Below, in pieces: positions 41,315 to 52,400 of a stretch of 64,000 nt of DNA (the first letter of the stretch is position 1; every line of letters starts with the position of its first letter). The DNA is taken from contig NZ_BAFP01000003.1 in NCBI RefSeq assembly GCF_000308455.1, positions 62,001 through 126,000 of the forward strand, read 5' to 3'. A program made the translations under genes and the position numbers. The notes beneath the pieces are model-generated. The model ran no database searches. It was given only the letters and a program-made list of their open reading frames with translations, and was not told the DNA's origin. Source of the DNA: Nocardia abscessus NBRC 100374 (lineage in GTDB: Bacteria; Actinomycetota; Actinomycetes; Mycobacteriales; Mycobacteriaceae).

Positions 41315-42355
41315 ATGCGTTTCGGCAGGGCGGCCGCGCCGAAGAGAACACAGTCGGGACGGCGAGGCACGCCTCGCGGTTGGCGTAGTCGAGTTCTGGC
41401 TGTCGGTGCCGCCGTACTGGCGCTACCGATCGCTGCAGGCATGGCGACCCCGACTCTCGCCACCGCGGCGCCGTCGGCGCACGCGCCGGTGTTACGGGCG
41501 CCCGCGGGTGGCTTCGAGGACCTGATGGTCCCCTCCAGCATGGGCCCCATCAAGGTTCAGGTGCAGTGGGCCTCGCGCGGCGGCAACGCTGCGCTCTACC
41601 TGCTCGACGGTCTGCGCGCACGCGACGACCGCAACGCCTGGTCGTTCGAGACCAACGCGTTGCAGCAGTTCGGCAACGACAACATCACCCTGGTGATGCC
41701 GGTCGGTGGCCAGTCGAGCTTCTACACCGACTGGTACGCGCCGTCGAACCTGAACGGCCAGAAGACCACCTACAAGTGGGAGACCTTCCTCACCAAGGAG
41801 CTCCCGGCCTTCCTGGAGGGCTACGGCGTCTCGCGCACGAACAACGCGGTCGTCGGCCTGTCCATGGGTGGTAGCGCGGCGCTGGCTCTCGCGGCCTACC
41901 ACCGCGATCAGTTCAAGTTCGCGGCCTCCTACTCGGGCTACCTGAACATCTCCGCGCCGGGCATGCGCGAGGCGATCCGCATCGCGATGCTGGACGCCGG
42001 CCGCTACAACGTGGACTCGATGGCCGCGCCGTGGAGCTCGCAGTGGCTGCGGATGGACCCGTTCGTGTTCGCGCCGCAGCTGCGCGGCCTGCCGATGTAC
42101 ATCTCGGCGGCCAGCGGTCTGCCCGGTCAGTTCGACCAGCCGAACTCGGCGGTCGGCGTGTTCAACACCGGCAACGCGATGGCGCTGGAAGCCCTTTCGC
42201 TGGTCAACACCCGCGCGTTCCAGGCCCGCCTGAGCTCGCTGGGTATCCCCGCCCGGTTCGACTTCCCGGCCGCGGGCACCCACTCCTGGAAGTACTGGGA
42301 GGGCCAGCTGTTCGCCTCGCGCAACATGATCCTGGACGCCACCGGCGCCTGGTGA
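41315..42355 (+). CDS. antigen-85-type mycolyltransferase, copy 3
   Basis: The protein has 346 residues; start ATG with AGG five bases upstream, ahead of a twin-arginine-free basic signal sequence (VLAVGAAVLALPIAAGM). Catalytic elbow GLSMGGSAALALA, PVGGQSSFYTDWYAP, YKWETFLTKELP, GTHSWKYWEGQLF with the catalytic His. It lacks the Gly/Ser insertion of copies 1 and 2, and resembles the Rv3803c-like or corynebacterial Cmt subgroup in the FLTKELP stretch shared with copy 4. Exported mycolyltransferase acting on trehalose mycolates. Confidence 0.92.
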   Translation: MRFGRAAAPKRTQSGRRGTPRGWRSRVLAVGAAVLALPIAAGMATPTLATAAPSAHAPVLRAPAGGFEDLMVPSSMGPIKVQVQWASRGGNAALYLLDGLRARDDRNAWSFETNALQQFGNDNITLVMPVGGQSSFYTDWYAPSNLNGQKTTYKWETFLTKELPAFLEGYGVSRTNNAVVGLSMGGSAALALAAYHRDQFKFAASYSGYLNISAPGMREAIRIAMLDAGRYNVDSMAAPWSSQWLRMDPFVFAPQLRGLPMYISAASGLPGQFDQPNSAVGVFNTGNAMALEALSLVNTRAFQARLSSLGIPARFDFPAAGTHSWKYWEGQLFASRNMILDATGAW

Positions 42356-42372
42356 CCTGATTCGCTCGACAC

Positions 42373-42405
42373 ATTCGGGCCGCACCGATTCGGTGCGGCC
42401 CGAAT
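42373..42405. terminator. terminator hairpin after copy 3
   Basis: A perfect 15-bp stem ATTCGGGCCGCACCG/CGGTGCGGCCCGAAT with a 3-nt loop, followed by a T-rich stretch. Confidence 0.75.
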
Positions 42406-42504
42406 TGCGTTTGGGGGCAGTCTCGATCGCGAGGCGGCGAACATAGTTTGCTGTGCAGCGCGTGTCTCCCGTAAACCTTGCTATAACGGGAGTACAAAGC
42501 TCTA

Positions 42505-44376
42505 GTGGCAGGGATTACGCGCGGTAGCTGTGGCATACGCGGGCGTCTCGGCGCTCGTTCGGCACGCGAGCAGCTGATGCTGTTCGCCACCGCAATGGTG
42601 GTTCCCCTAGCCGCGAGCATGTCCGTGGAGGCACCCGCCACCGCGCAGCCGACGGCGGCCGTGACCGCGCCGGTGCTGGAGAGGGTTCAGTGGCTCAGCG
42701 AGCGTCGTGTGGCGCTGTGGGTGACCTCACCGTCCATGGGTGTGCCGATCCAAGTGCAGTTGCTGCTGGCCAGGGACTGGAACGCCCGCCCGGAGGCCCG
42801 CTTCCCCGTCCTGTTCCTGCTCGACGGCTTGCGCGCGACCGACGATGAGAACGGCTGGACGAAGGAGGCGGGGGCGGTCGATTTCTTCGCCGACAAGAAC
42901 GTCACCGTGGTGCTGCCGGTCGGCGGGCAGTCCAGTTTCTACTCCGACTGGCTGGAACCGAACAACGGCCGCACCTACAAGTGGGAGACCTTCCTGACCA
43001 AGGAGCTGCCGCCCCTGCTGGAGAGCCACTGGCGGGCGACGAGCGTGCGGGGCGTGGAGGGGCTGTCGATGGGTGGTACGGCCGCGATGTTCCTCGCCGC
43101 CCGCAACCCCGGCTTCGCGCGGCACGCCGCGTCGTACTCCGGCTTCTTGACCACGACGACGCTGGGCATGCCGCAGGCCATCGAGTTCGCGATGCGCGAC
43201 GCGGGCGGTTTCGACTCCACCGCCATGTGGGGCCCGCAGACGGGCCCGGCGTGGGAGGCGCACGATCCGTACGCGCTGGCCGACAAGCTGCGGGGCGTCA
43301 GCCTCTACGTTTCCAGCGGCAGCGGCGCGATCGGCCCCTACGACCAGGCCCTCGGTATTCCCGGAGTGAGCACCAACGTCGCGGGCATGGGCCTGGAGAT
43401 CCTCTCCCGGCTCACCTCGCAGAACTTCGTGACCAAGCTGTCCAAGCTGGCCATTCCGGCGCAGGTGAACTATCGCCCGTCCGGCACCCACTCCTGGCCG
43501 TACTGGGACTTCGAGATGCGTCAGTCCTGGACTCAGGCCGCGGCGGCCCTCGGCACCGACCAGGAAAAGCCCGCTTGCCAGCCAGGGGGCGCGATCGGCC
43601 CGGTGGCCGCAGCGACCGGCTGGCTCGGCGAATGCCTCACCGCGGAGTACGCGGTCGCCGGGGGCACCGCTCAGGACTTCAAGGGTGGACGGGTGTTCCT
43701 CACCCCCGACAGCGGCGCGTACCCGGTCGGCGGCGTGCTCGCCACCGGTTATCAGGCGGCCGGTGGGCCCGCCGGACCGCTGGGCCTGCCGACCGGCGCC
43801 GAGCGTGCGCTGGAAGACGGCCGCGGCAGATTGCAGACCTTCCAGCACGGTTCGCTGTACTGGACGCCGCAGACCGGCGCCCAGGTCGTCCGCGGCGCGA
43901 TCCTGGACGAGTGGGGCAAGCAAGGGTTCGAGCGTGGCCCAGCGGGCTATCCGGTCGCACCGGAGATCAAGACGCCGAGCCGTGACGGTGCGGTGCAGGC
44001 GTTCGAGAACGGTCCGTACTACTACAGCCAGGCCACCGGCGTGCACCGTGTCCAAGGCCTCATCCTCGGCAAATACGCCCAGTTGGGCTTCGAGAACAGC
44101 CCGCTCGGCTTCCCGGTCGCCGGGGAACAGGAGCTGAAGGATCTGGGCCGGTTCAGCCGATTCGAGGGCGGCAACATCTACTGGAGCCCGGTGTCGGGAG
44201 CCTGGGCGGTACGCAACGGCCCGATGCTGGACGCCTGGCGCGAGATGGGTTACGAGAACGGCAAACTCGGCTACCCCACCGGCGACGAGTTCCCCATCTC
44301 CGACGGCGTGCAGCAGAACTTCCAGGGCGGCTTCATCACGCTGCGCGACGGCAAGCCGGAAGTGCACGCCCTGTGA
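42505..44376 (+). CDS. mycolyltransferase fused to LGFP cell-wall repeats, copy 4
   Basis: The protein has 623 residues from GTG (ATG 42577 is an alternative start). Residues about 55-350 form an antigen-85 domain: PVGGQSSFYSDWLEP, VEGLSMGGTAAMFLA (nucleophile Ser) and SGTHSWPYWDFEM (His). Residues about 375-615 hold four to five LGFP repeats (GPLGLPTGAER, GPAGYPVAPEI, SPLGFPVAGEQ, GKLGYPTGDEF), each about 54 residues, which anchor or localise proteins to the mycolylated wall. The same fusion is known for the large corynebacterial mycolyltransferase (PS1/Cop1). It is not part of the mycobacterial locus and marks a Nocardia/Corynebacterium-type arrangement. Confidence 0.93.
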   Translation: MAGITRGSCGIRGRLGARSAREQLMLFATAMVVPLAASMSVEAPATAQPTAAVTAPVLERVQWLSERRVALWVTSPSMGVPIQVQLLLARDWNARPEARFPVLFLLDGLRATDDENGWTKEAGAVDFFADKNVTVVLPVGGQSSFYSDWLEPNNGRTYKWETFLTKELPPLLESHWRATSVRGVEGLSMGGTAAMFLAARNPGFARHAASYSGFLTTTTLGMPQAIEFAMRDAGGFDSTAMWGPQTGPAWEAHDPYALADKLRGVSLYVSSGSGAIGPYDQALGIPGVSTNVAGMGLEILSRLTSQNFVTKLSKLAIPAQVNYRPSGTHSWPYWDFEMRQSWTQAAAALGTDQEKPACQPGGAIGPVAAATGWLGECLTAEYAVAGGTAQDFKGGRVFLTPDSGAYPVGGVLATGYQAAGGPAGPLGLPTGAERALEDGRGRLQTFQHGSLYWTPQTGAQVVRGAILDEWGKQGFERGPAGYPVAPEIKTPSRDGAVQAFENGPYYYSQATGVHRVQGLILGKYAQLGFENSPLGFPVAGEQELKDLGRFSRFEGGNIYWSPVSGAWAVRNGPMLDAWREMGYENGKLGYPTGDEFPISDGVQQNFQGGFITLRDGKPEVHAL

Positions 44377-44418
44377 GAAGCGCCGGTTGGGTTCGAGCCA
44401 CAAGAGGGCCGCGAACCC

Positions 44419-44436
44419 GCCGCGCGAAGGCGCGGC
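44419..44436. terminator. small GC hairpin after copy 4
   Basis: GCCGCGC/GCGCGGC with a GAAG loop, about 45 bp downstream of the stop. Confidence 0.45.
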
Positions 44437-44504
44437 AAATCCAACACAGCTAGCCTGGTGGGCGACCTGACCCCCGCTCAGCGACAGATCGAGGACAAGA
44501 ATTC

Positions 44505-45026
44505 ATGCATCGGACCCGTGGAAAGGTATTCGGCGCGGTAGCGGCGATCGCCGCTACCGGCCTGCTCGCCGCGTGCGGCGACAATGATTCGACCGCGACG
44601 AGCACCCCGACGCCGACCCGCACCACGACGGTGGCGCCGACGTCGCCGGCTGCGTCGACGCCCGCCGATACCGGGCAGCCCGCTCCCGCGCCGGAGGAGC
44701 CCACTACGACGGTGGCGCCCGAACGTCCGCAGCCGGTGCCGACCGAAGCCGTCCCGCCCGCGGACACCTCCAAGCTCACCGACAAGGACAAGCGGTTCCT
44801 GGACGATCTGGCCAAGCAGGGTGTCACCCCGTCGACCCCGGACATCGCGCTGAGCATCGGCGCTTACGTCTGCCAGGGCACCGCCGCGGGCGCGTCCGAC
44901 CAGGATCTGATGACCTTCGTCAACGCCATGGCAGGTTCCGATCCGTCCTTCGACCCGGCCAAGATGCCGGTGGAGAAGGCCGGGCAGATCTACATCTCGA
45001 CCGCTCGCGCCACGTACTGCCAGTGA
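44505..45026 (+). CDS. DUF732-domain lipoprotein
   Basis: The protein has 173 residues; GAGGA lies ten bases before ATG. The signal peptide ends in lipobox LLAAC (Cys about 25). A Thr/Pro/Ala-rich linker (about 30-85) leads to a DUF732 domain (KDKRFLDDLAKQGVTPSTPD, GAYVCQGTAAG, ATYCQ) with a likely disulfide between the two Cys. DUF732 proteins are small exported actinobacterial proteins of unknown function. The TGA overlaps the GTG of the cutinase-like gene, so the pair is translationally coupled. Confidence 0.85.
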   Translation: MHRTRGKVFGAVAAIAATGLLAACGDNDSTATSTPTPTRTTTVAPTSPAASTPADTGQPAPAPEEPTTTVAPERPQPVPTEAVPPADTSKLTDKDKRFLDDLAKQGVTPSTPDIALSIGAYVCQGTAAGASDQDLMTFVNAMAGSDPSFDPAKMPVEKAGQIYISTARATYCQ

Positions 45027-46009
45027 GTTCGCGTGTCCGTTCGACCTCCCGCCGGTCCAAGCCGGCGGGATGTCTGGTCGTGATCGGCGTCGTCCTGCTG
45101 ATCGTCCTGGTCGTCGTGCTGCTGTGGTATCTGCTCGCGGGCCGTCTGCGCCCGCCCGGCCCCGGGCCCAAGCCGCCGGAACGGCCGACTTCGCAGCCGG
45201 CCAGCTGTCCGGACGTGCAGTTGATGTCGGTGCCGGGCACCTGGGAGTCCAACAGCTTCGACGATCCGCACAATCCGACCGCCAACCCGGTGTCGCTGAT
45301 GCTCAATGTCTCCGGCCCGGTCGCCCAGCGGTTCCCGAGCGAGCGGGTGGAGGTGTACACGGTTCCGTACGTCGCGCAGTTCTCCAATCCGATCGCGATC
45401 CCGCCGGACGGCCAGCAGTCCTACAACAACAGCCGGTCCGAGGGCATGCGCCGGATGATCGACGTCATGGCGGCCCGTCATCAGGAGTGCCCGCTGACCA
45501 CCTACGTGCTCGCGGGGTTCTCCCAGGGCGCGGTGATCGCGGGTGACGTGGCCGCGCAGATCGGCGCGGGCAACGGCCCTGTGCCCGCCGACCTGGTGCT
45601 CGGCGTGGCGTTGATCGCCGACGGACGCCGCACGGGCGAGACCGGCCCTGGTCAGGCGATCCCGATCGGGACGCCGCCGCCGGGGGTGGGTGCCGAAGTC
45701 GCGCTGAAGGGGTTGAACGTGCCCGGCATCACGATGACCGGTCCGCGTCAAGGGGGCTTCGGCGAATTGGCCGACCGCACCTACACCATCTGCGCGCCCG
45801 GCGATCTGATCTGCGACGCGCCCCGGGAGGCCCTGAGTCCGTGGAACATCATGGGCAGCGTGAATGCGCTGGTCCGTGCGGCCGGGAACCCGGTGCACGC
45901 CCTCTACAACGGCTACGTCGTCGACGGTGACGGAACCACCGCCACCCAGTGGACGGCGGCTTGGGCCCAAGGCCTCGTCGAGGCAGCGCCGCATCCCGCC
46001 CATTCGTGA
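45023..46009 (+). CDS. cutinase-family lipase/thioesterase (Rv3802c/Culp6-like)
   Basis: The protein has 328 residues. A single N-terminal membrane helix (CLVVIGVVLLIVLVVVLLWY) anchors it. The alpha/beta-hydrolase domain has CPDVQLMSVPGTWES and the nucleophile elbow LAGFSQGAVIAG, with disulfide-type Cys at PASCPDV, HQECPL, ICAPGDLICD; the DLICD Asp is part of the triad. Orthologue of Rv3802c, an essential envelope phospholipase/thioesterase. It sits between the mycolyltransferases and fadD32 as in mycobacteria. Confidence 0.9.
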   Translation: MSSRVRSTSRRSKPAGCLVVIGVVLLIVLVVVLLWYLLAGRLRPPGPGPKPPERPTSQPASCPDVQLMSVPGTWESNSFDDPHNPTANPVSLMLNVSGPVAQRFPSERVEVYTVPYVAQFSNPIAIPPDGQQSYNNSRSEGMRRMIDVMAARHQECPLTTYVLAGFSQGAVIAGDVAAQIGAGNGPVPADLVLGVALIADGRRTGETGPGQAIPIGTPPPGVGAEVALKGLNVPGITMTGPRQGGFGELADRTYTICAPGDLICDAPREALSPWNIMGSVNALVRAAGNPVHALYNGYVVDGDGTTATQWTAAWAQGLVEAAPHPAHS

Positions 46010-46179
46010 GAATTCACAGGCCGTGAGATACCCCGCACCCGATTGGCGTGACAAGCGCAACTCGAGTTGGGTAGCACGCTGTAAAGTGCGCTGGTGATCG
46101 CGACGCCGGGCATCGCCGCAGCGCAGACCTCGGGCGGGCGTCGCGCCCGTAATTTCCTTACAGCCAGGAGCATGAGTTC

Positions 46180-47223
46180 ATGACAGAAGCCGCCGCACCG
46201 GCCACCACGGCGAGCCGTGACGCGGATGCTGCGTTGACCGCGCTGGGCACTCCGTTGCGCCTGTTCCGCTTCGCGGCGGCCGGCGAAGGAAACAAGCAGG
46301 AGGGCGGTGCGCGCAAGTTCGTGCAGACCGCTCAGCAGGCCGAGGAGTACGGCTTCGACACCTTCGTGGTGCCCGACCACCTCGGCGAGCAGATCGGTCC
46401 GATCGCCGCGCTCGGCGCGCTGACCCAGGCCACCGAGAAGATCCGGCTCGGCACGTCGGTGCTGGCCAACGGTTTCCGCCACCCCGTGGTGCTGGCCAAG
46501 GACCTGGCGACCATCGACGTGCTGTCCAAGGGCAGGCTCGAGGTCGGTCTCGGCGCGGGCTGGATCAAGGAGGAGTTCGAGAACGCGGGCATCTCCTACG
46601 AGTCGCCCGGTGTGCGGCTGGAGAAGCTGGACGAGGCTCTGACCATTCTCGACGTGCTGCTGCGCGGCCAGGAGTGCACCTTCGAGGGCAAGCACTACCA
46701 GGTCCGCGGCGTCAAGGGGACGCCACGGCCGCGGCAGGGCCCGCGCCCGCCGATCTGCACCGGCGGCGGCGGTCCTAAGATGCTGCGATTGGCGGCCAAG
46801 CACGCCGACATCGTCTCCGTCGTTCCGGTGACCACCAAGAACGGCAAGGGCCTGCTCTCCGGCATCACCATCGAGAAGGCCGTGGAAAAGGTGAATCTGA
46901 TCAAGGAGGCCGCCGGTGACCGGTTCGCCGACATCGAGCTGAACTGGGCCATCACCGCCGTCGTGATCACCGACGATCGCGAGAAGACCGCGGAGATGGC
47001 CCTGTCGGCGTTGGACCGGGGACTGCACCCGAATCTGGAGGTCGATGTCCAGCTGTCCGTCGAGGACATCCTGAACTCGCCCTACGTGGCGATCGGTACT
47101 TTCGAGGAGATCGCCGAGCAGATCCGACGTGTGCGGCAACTCACCTCGATGTCCTACGTCGGTGTATTCCCCACCCAGATGGACGCGTTCGCCCCCGTTA
47201 TTCCCCTGCTGCGGGACGAGTGA
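46180..47223 (+). CDS. LLM-class F420-dependent oxidoreductase
   Basis: The protein has 347 residues; AGGAG lies ahead of ATG. Luciferase-like TIM barrel with ARKFVQTAQQAEEYGFDTFV, PDHLGEQIGPIAALGALTQA, KIRLGTSVLANGFRHPVVLA, EVGLGAGWIKEEFENAGI and ICTGGGGPKMLRLAAKHADI, the pattern of F420-dependent enzymes (TIGR03621-like group). It would reduce or oxidise a small molecule with F420. This gene is not present between Rv3802c and fadD32 in M. tuberculosis, so it is an insertion relative to that order. Its substrate is unknown. Confidence 0.88.
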   Translation: MTEAAAPATTASRDADAALTALGTPLRLFRFAAAGEGNKQEGGARKFVQTAQQAEEYGFDTFVVPDHLGEQIGPIAALGALTQATEKIRLGTSVLANGFRHPVVLAKDLATIDVLSKGRLEVGLGAGWIKEEFENAGISYESPGVRLEKLDEALTILDVLLRGQECTFEGKHYQVRGVKGTPRPRQGPRPPICTGGGGPKMLRLAAKHADIVSVVPVTTKNGKGLLSGITIEKAVEKVNLIKEAAGDRFADIELNWAITAVVITDDREKTAEMALSALDRGLHPNLEVDVQLSVEDILNSPYVAIGTFEEIAEQIRRVRQLTSMSYVGVFPTQMDAFAPVIPLLRDE

Positions 47224-47412
47224 GCCGGTCTTCTCTGTAACATGACTCTGGTTTGAGTACATCTAGCCGATAGCGGTCACCGCGCAGACCGCACAAAATC
47301 TGCAGGCTGGCTCTGCACTTGGAGCACCCGCGGGCGAAAGCGAGTCGGGGCCTCACAGGTAAAAGCGGCGATCTCGCCGTCTTGCTGCGTGTGCCTCGGA
47401 GGAGAAGAAGGA

Positions 47413-49317
47413 ATGGACGAGACTTTCGACGACTACCTGGACGAAACCGGGAACATCCGCATTCCCGAGGATCACACCCTGGTTGATCACGTCGAGAAGC
47501 ACACCCGGAACGACGCGAACACCCTGGCGTATCGCTACATCGACTACTCGCGCGAGCGCGACGGCGAGGCGCAGGAGCTGACGTGGCGTGAGTTCGGTAT
47601 TCGGCTGCGCGCGGTGGCCGCTCGACTGCAGCAGGTGACCAACCCGGGCGACCGGGTCGCGATCCTCGCGCCGCAGGGCTTGGACTACGTGATCTCCTTC
47701 TTCGCCGCGATCTACGCGGGCACCATTTCGGTCCCGCTGTTCGACCCGGACGAGCCCGGCCACACCGATCGCCTGCACGCGGTGCTCGGCGACTGTGAGC
47801 CCTCGGCCATCCTGACCGCGAGCTCCTCCGCGGCCGGGGTCCGGCAGTTCTTCCGCTCGCTGCCCGCCGCCCAGCGCCCGCGCATCATCGCGGTGGACGC
47901 GATCCCGGACGGCGTCGGCGAGAGCTGGGTGCGTCCGGACATCGCGATCGACGACATCGCCTACCTGCAGTACACCTCGGGCTCCACCCGGGTGCCCGCC
48001 GGTGTCGAGATCACCCACCGCGCGGTGGGCACCAACCTGTTGCAGATGGTCGACGCGATCAATCTGGACTGGAACTCGCGCGGCGTCACCTGGCTGCCGC
48101 TGTTCCACGACATGGGTCTGCTGACGGTGATCCTGCCCGCGGTGGGCGGCAAGTACATCACGATCATGTCGCCGAGCGCGTTCGTGCGCCGTCCCTATCG
48201 CTGGATCAAGGAACTGGCCGCGGTCTCCGACGGCGCGGGAACCTTCGCCGCCGCACCCAACTTCGCGTTCGAGCACGCCGCGGCGCGTGGTCTGCCGAAG
48301 AACGGCGAGTCGCTGGACCTGTCGAACGTCATCGGCCTGATCAACGGCAGCGAGCCGGTGACCACCTCGTCGATGAAGAAGTTCAACGAGGCGTTCGCCC
48401 CCTACGGCCTGCCCAAGACCGCCATCAAGCCGTGCTACGGCATGGCCGAGGCGACGCTGTTCGTCTCCGCCACCAAAGCCGAGGACGAGGCCAAGGTCAC
48501 CTACGTCGACCGCAAGGAACTCAACGCGGGTCGCATGGTGAAGGTCGATCCCGGCCACGAGGACGCGATCGCGCAGGTGTCCTGCGGTTACGTCGCGCTC
48601 TCGCAGTGGGCGGCGATCGTCGATCCGGAGTCCGGCGGTGGCCGCGAGGTGCCCGACGGGCACGTCGGCGAGATCTGGCTGCACGGCAACAACATGGGCA
48701 TCGGCTACTGGGGTCGTCCCGACGAGACGGCGGCGACGTTCCAGAACAAGGTTACCGAGCGCCTGCCCGAGGGCAGCCACGCCGAGGGCACCGAGCCGGA
48801 TTCGAACTGGATGCGCACCGGCGACTACGGCGTGTACTTCGAGGGCGAGCTCTACATCACCGGCCGGGTCAAGGACCTGGTGATCGTGGACGGCCGCAAC
48901 CACTACCCGCAGGACCTGGAGTTCTCCGCGCAGGAGGCCAGCACCGCGCTGCGGCCCGGCTTCGTGGCGGCGTTCTCGGTGCCCGCCAACCAGCTGCCGG
49001 CCGAGGTGTTCGAGCAGGGCAGCCATTCCGGCTTGCAGTTCGACGCCGACGACGCCTCCGAGCAGCTGGTCATCGTGGGCGAGCGGGGTCCGGGCGCGGG
49101 TAAAGCCGATCCGCTGCCCATCGCCGACGCGGTGCGCGCGGCGGTCTCGCAGCGCCACGGCGTGACCGTTCGAGACGTGCTGCTGGTGCCCGCGGGTTCG
49201 ATCCCGCGCACCTCCAGCGGCAAGATCGCCCGACGTGCCTGCCGGGCGGCCTATCTGGAGGGAACGCTGCGGGGTGGTTACACCCAGCAGGCATTCCCCG
49301 ATGCACCGGAAGAGTAA
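47413..49317 (+). CDS. fadD32: long-chain fatty acyl-AMP ligase FadD32
   Basis: The protein has 634 residues. ATG follows a GGAGGAGAAGAAGGA purine tract. ANL motifs: [18 protein letters not shown] (A3, with the FAAL-typical change), [41 protein letters not shown] and SSGKIARR. As FAAL32 it activates meromycolic acid to the acyl-AMP and loads it on the N-terminal ACP of Pks13. Immediately upstream of pks13 (110 bp), as in mycobacteria. Confidence 0.96.
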   Translation: MDETFDDYLDETGNIRIPEDHTLVDHVEKHTRNDANTLAYRYIDYSRERDGEAQELTWREFGIRLRAVAARLQQVTNPGDRVAILAPQGLDYVISFFAAIYAGTISVPLFDPDEPGHTDRLHAVLGDCEPSAILTASSSAAGVRQFFRSLPAAQRPRIIAVDAIPDGVGESWVRPDIAIDDIAYLQYTSGSTRVPAGVEITHRAVGTNLLQMVDAINLDWNSRGVTWLPLFHDMGLLTVILPAVGGKYITIMSPSAFVRRPYRWIKELAAVSDGAGTFAAAPNFAFEHAAARGLPKNGESLDLSNVIGLINGSEPVTTSSMKKFNEAFAPYGLPKTAIKPCYGMAEATLFVSATKAEDEAKVTYVDRKELNAGRMVKVDPGHEDAIAQVSCGYVALSQWAAIVDPESGGGREVPDGHVGEIWLHGNNMGIGYWGRPDETAATFQNKVTERLPEGSHAEGTEPDSNWMRTGDYGVYFEGELYITGRVKDLVIVDGRNHYPQDLEFSAQEASTALRPGFVAAFSVPANQLPAEVFEQGSHSGLQFDADDASEQLVIVGERGPGAGKADPLPIADAVRAAVSQRHGVTVRDVLLVPAGSIPRTSSGKIARRACRAAYLEGTLRGGYTQQAFPDAPEE

Positions 49318-49427
49318 TTGCCAGGGGCGGCCTCGGACCGACCATCGACGCTCGGCGCCGACCTTCCCACGCGCCGGGCGTCGATACACGGTACGCCCGG
49401 TACGCAGACAGGTAGCTTGAGGAATTG

Positions 49428-52400
49428 ATGGCTGACAACGAGGGCACGCCCACCCAGACGACCGACACCCCGCCTGTGGAGACCGTCGCCGACGCGGCGG
49501 CCCCGGCCGAGTCCGCGAAGGGCGGTGGCGCGCAGACCGACCTATCGGTGGCGGAGCTGCGTGAGTGGCTGCGGCGCTGGGTCTGCGAGGCGACCGGGCA
49601 ACCGATCGAGCAGATCACCGTGGACCGGCCGATGGAGGAGTTCGGGCTCGCCTCGCGTGACGCCATCGCCCTCGGCGGGGACATCGAGGAACTGACCGGC
49701 GTGATGCTGAACGCGACGATCGTGTACCAGCATCCGACCATCGCCGCGCTGGCCGAGCGGATCGTCAACGGCGAGCCGGACGTGCCGGAGGAATCCAAGG
49801 ACGACGCCTTCTACACCGCGGGCTACCGCCCCGGCGAGGCGCACGACATCGCGATCGTGGGTCTGTCGACCCGCCTGCCCGGCGCGGGGGACACCCCCGA
49901 GTCGACGTGGGATTTCCTCATCGGCCGCGGTGACGGCATCCGGGAGCGGCCCGAGGGACGCTGGTCGGAGTTCACGGCCGAGCCGCAGCTGGCCGAGGCG
50001 ATCGAGAAGGCCAACACCAAGGGCGGCTACCTCGATCAGGAGGTCGTCAAAGGTTTCGACGCCGAGTTCTTCGCCATGTCGCCGGTGGAGGTCGAGCGGG
50101 TCGATCCGCAGCAGCGCCTGATGATGGAGCTGACCTGGGAGGCGTTGGAGCACGCCCGGATTCCGGCCAGCGATCTCAAGGGCGAGCCGGTCGGCGTGTT
50201 CATCGGCTCGTCGGGCAACGACTTCATGCTGCTCGCGGCGCTCGGGCTGGGCGGCGACCGGGATCCGAACGTGCCGGTCTCGGCCGAGGCCTACGCGATC
50301 ATGGGCAGCGTCACGTCCATCATCCCGAACCGGGTCTCCTACTTCTTCGACTTCCGCGGCCCGTCGGTGGCGGTCGACACCGCGTGCTCGTCGACGCTGG
50401 TGGCGGTACACGAGGCGGTGCAGGCGCTGCGCGGCGGTGAGGCCGACCTGGCGCTGGCCGGCGGTGTGAACATGCTGCTCGCGCCGATGGCCACGCTCGG
50501 TTTCGACGCCAACGGCGGGGTTGCCAAGGATGGCCACATCAAGGCGTTCTCCAGTGACGCCGACGGAATGGTCCGTTCCGAGGGCGGCGGTCTGGTCGTG
50601 CTGAAGCGCCTGGCCGACGCCGAGCGCGACGGCGACACGATCTACGCGGTGATCAAGGGTTCGGCGGTCAACAACGACGGGCGGTCCAACGGCCTGCTCG
50701 CCCCGAATCCCGACGCCCAGGCCGAGGTGCTGCGGCGCGCATACCGCGACGCGGGCATCGCTCCGTCCACGGTCGACTACATCGAGGCGCACGGCACCGG
50801 CACCCTGATCGGCGACCCGATCGAGGCGGACGCGCTGGGCCGCGTCGTCGGCCGTGGCCGCGAGGCGGACAAGCCCGCGCTGCTCGGTTCGGCCAAGACC
50901 AACTTCGGTCACCTGGAGTCGGGCGCCGGTGCGGCGAGCCTGGCGAAGGTGGTCATGTCGTTGCAGCACAACGTCATCCCGCCGAACATCGGCTACGCCG
51001 GTCCGAACCCCTACATTCCGTGGGACCAGGCGCACCTGAAGATCGTCGACGAACCCACCGAGTTCCCGCGCTACAGCGGCAAGGCCACCATCGGTGTCTC
51101 CGGCTTCGGGTTCGGCGGCACCAACGCGCACCTCGTCGTGCAGGAGTACGTGCCTGCCGCCGCGGCCGAGAACCAGGCACCGTTCTCCGAACTCGAGGCC
51201 CAGCTGGACGAGGATGCGCTGGAAGACCGGGACGCGGAATCCGACGCGCTCGACGCCGGGGCCGAGGCGGCCGCCGAAGCCGCCGCGCCCGTCGCCGAAT
51301 GGACCTCCGAGCGCGCCGAGCCGCTGCCGCAGATCCTGCCCGTGTCGGGCTACCTGCCCTCGCGGCGCCGTCGCGCCGCCGCCGAGCTGGCCGACTGGCT
51401 GGAGTCCGAGGCGGGCGCGCGAACCCCGCTCGCCGACGTGGCGCGGTCGCTGGCCAAGCGCAGTCACTGGCGTTCGCGCGGTGTGGTGCTCGCCAAGACG
51501 CACGAGGAGGCGGTCGCCGGACTGCGCGCCATCGCGGCGGGCAAGCCGGGCACCGGTGTCTTCACCGCTGACGCGCCCGCCGCCATGGGCCCGATGTGGG
51601 TGTTCGCCGGGTTCGGCGCGCAGCACCGCAAGATGGGCAAGCAGCTCTATCTGGAGAACTCGATCTTCGCCAAGGCCGTCGACGAGGTCGACGAGCTGGT
51701 GCAGGACGAGGCCGGATACTCCGTGCGTGAGCTGTTCCTGGACGACAGCCAGGACTACAACGTAGGCACCTCGCAGGTCGGCATCTTCACCATCCAGATC
51801 GGCCTGGCCGCGCTGCTGCGCGCGCACGGTGCCGAACCCGAAGCGGTGGTGGGCCATTCCATGGGTGAGGTCGCGGGCGCGTACATCGCCGGCGGTCTCC
51901 CGCTCGAGGACGCGGTCCGCGTGATCTGCGCCCGTTCCCGCCTGATGGGCGAGGGCGAGCAGATGATCAGCGACGACGACGTGCGCAACATGGCGCTCAT
52001 CGAGTACAGCGCCGAGGATGTCGCGAACCTGCTACCGGACTACCCGGACGTCGAGGTCGCGGTGTACGCGGCGCCGACCAACACGGTGATCGGCGGCCCG
52101 CAGGAGCAGGTCGCGGCGATCGTCGCGCGGGTGGAGGCGGAGGGCAAGTTCGCCCGCGTGCTGCAGACCCGCGGCGCGGGCCACACCTCGCAGATGGATC
52201 CGCTGCTCGGCGAGCTGGCCGCGGAACTGGCGGGCATCGAGCCGACGAAGCTGAAGGCCGGCCTGTACTCGACGGTGCACAAGGAGGAGTACTTCCGCCC
52301 CGGCAGCGACCCACTCCACGACGAGGACTACTGGGTCAAGAACATGCGCCACAGCGTGTACTTCACCAACGCGGTGAAGCTCGCGGTGGACGCGGGCCAC

